NCBI RefSeq assembly: GCF_000236035.1
Contig: NZ_JH393257.1
Coordinates: 1,645,735 to 1,709,734, forward strand
Source: Vreelandella boliviensis LC1
GTDB lineage: Bacteria; Pseudomonadota; Gammaproteobacteria; Pseudomonadales; Halomonadaceae
Length of the DNA: 64,000 nucleotides
Reading direction: 5' to 3'
How positions within the stretch are numbered: position 1 is the first letter of the stretch; each line of letters opens with the position of its first letter. Below, piece by piece: positions 63,627 to 64,000 of the stretch. The notes below the pieces were generated by a model. That model had not been told where the DNA came from, searched no databases, and worked only from the letters and a program-made list of their open reading frames with translations. The translations under genes and the position numbers were made by a program.

Positions 63627-64000
63627 TTAACCATTACGAAACAGAAAGCTGTAGGCATTTAGCGCAGGTACGCCGCCCAGGTGGGCGTAAAGTACTTTAG
63701 AGCCCGCGGGGAAATCACCGTTGCGCACCCTATCGATCATGCCGTGCATGGATTTGCCTTCGTAAACCGGGTCGGTGAGTACGCCTTCCAGGCGGGCGCA
63801 CAGGCGAATAGCTTCCAGCGTGCCTTCATTGGGCAGGCCGTATTCTGGGCCGCCATAGCGGGTATCCAAAATCACATCGTCATCGGCGATACCGCCTTCC
63901 AGCTCCACCAGCTCGGCCGTATTGCGCGCAATGCGTAGGATCTGCTCGCGGGTTTGCTCCGGCTTGGCGGAAGCGTCGATGCCGATCACTCGCTGGGCGC
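63627..64000 (-). CDS. acdS: 1-aminocyclopropane-1-carboxylate deaminase (3' part, runs off right edge)
   Basis: The last 124 residues are present; the 5' part is beyond the window. The text [20 protein letters not shown] and [13 protein letters not shown] is typical. The two residues that separate ACC deaminase from D-cysteine desulfhydrase are in the ACC form: Glu in VYEGKS (Glu295 in the Pseudomonas enzyme) and Leu in AHLGG (Leu322). The enzyme degrades the ethylene precursor ACC to 2-oxobutyrate and ammonia. Stop at 63627. Confidence 0.92.
   Translation of the reverse strand, partial: AQRVIGIDASAKPEQTREQILRIARNTAELVELEGGIADDDVILDTRYGGPEYGLPNEGTLEAIRLCARLEGVLTDPVYEGKSMHGMIDRVRNGDFPAGSKVLYAHLGGVPALNAYSFLFRNG

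Overview
The window looks like a chromosomal segment of a moderately GC-rich gammaproteobacterium. The gene complement (proton-translocating transhydrogenase, TRAP and ABC uptake systems, PQQ-dependent alcohol oxidation, inositol and 2-aminoethylphosphonate catabolism, ACC deaminase) fits a Halomonas-like (Halomonadaceae) heterotroph. That placement is inferred from protein character and layout, not from a marker gene. No rRNA, tRNA, prophage, transposase or CRISPR array was seen.

Region 1 (1-18.3 kb) is a nearly complete PQQ/alcohol-oxidation island. It holds an AgmR/ErbR-like response regulator, a minus-strand run of PqqF-like protease, hybrid kinase, iron alcohol dehydrogenase and PqqH-like peptidase, a periplasmic metallo-beta-lactamase protein, a SoxYZ-like fusion and cytochrome c. 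Divergent from these are a calcium-type quinoprotein alcohol dehydrogenase, a pentapeptide-repeat protein and a rhodanese-like protein. pqqABCDE follows on the minus strand, including the 23-codon pqqA. A 13-bp sequence is shared exactly by the dehydrogenase and pqqA upstream regions and may be the operator tying them together. A truncated sulfide:quinone-reductase-like gene and a LysR remnant lie at the left edge.

Region 2 (18.7-29 kb) is mostly housekeeping and stress: pntAB, an ABC exporter, an aldo/keto reductase, katG, and a sodium:solute symporter with a small membrane partner. Region 3 (29-35 kb) has the 5-oxoprolinase genes pxpABC facing a TRAP transporter operon. Region 4 (35-39 kb) holds an HDOD protein and a large GAF/PAS/GGDEF/EAL protein.

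Region 5 (39-47.5 kb) is a 2-aminoethylphosphonate module: HAD hydrolase, GntR-type regulator, ABC importer, phnW, phnX and an EamA exporter. Identical operators, in opposite orientation, precede the binding-protein gene and phnW. Region 6 (48.4-62 kb) is a myo-inositol regulon: iolB, iolG and iolR on the minus strand; ABC importer, iolC (fused to DUF2090), iolD, iolE, iolA and a second Gfo/Idh dehydrogenase on the plus strand. Three operator-like sequences spaced exactly 30 bp lie in the divergent promoter. mgtE and the 3' part of acdS close the window.

A 168-bp, almost perfectly centred palindromic element without coding capacity occurs twice (27.2 and 44.5 kb), about 98 percent identical. 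The second copy supplies the stop codon of the phosphonate permease gene. All three binding-protein genes are followed by an intercistronic hairpin.
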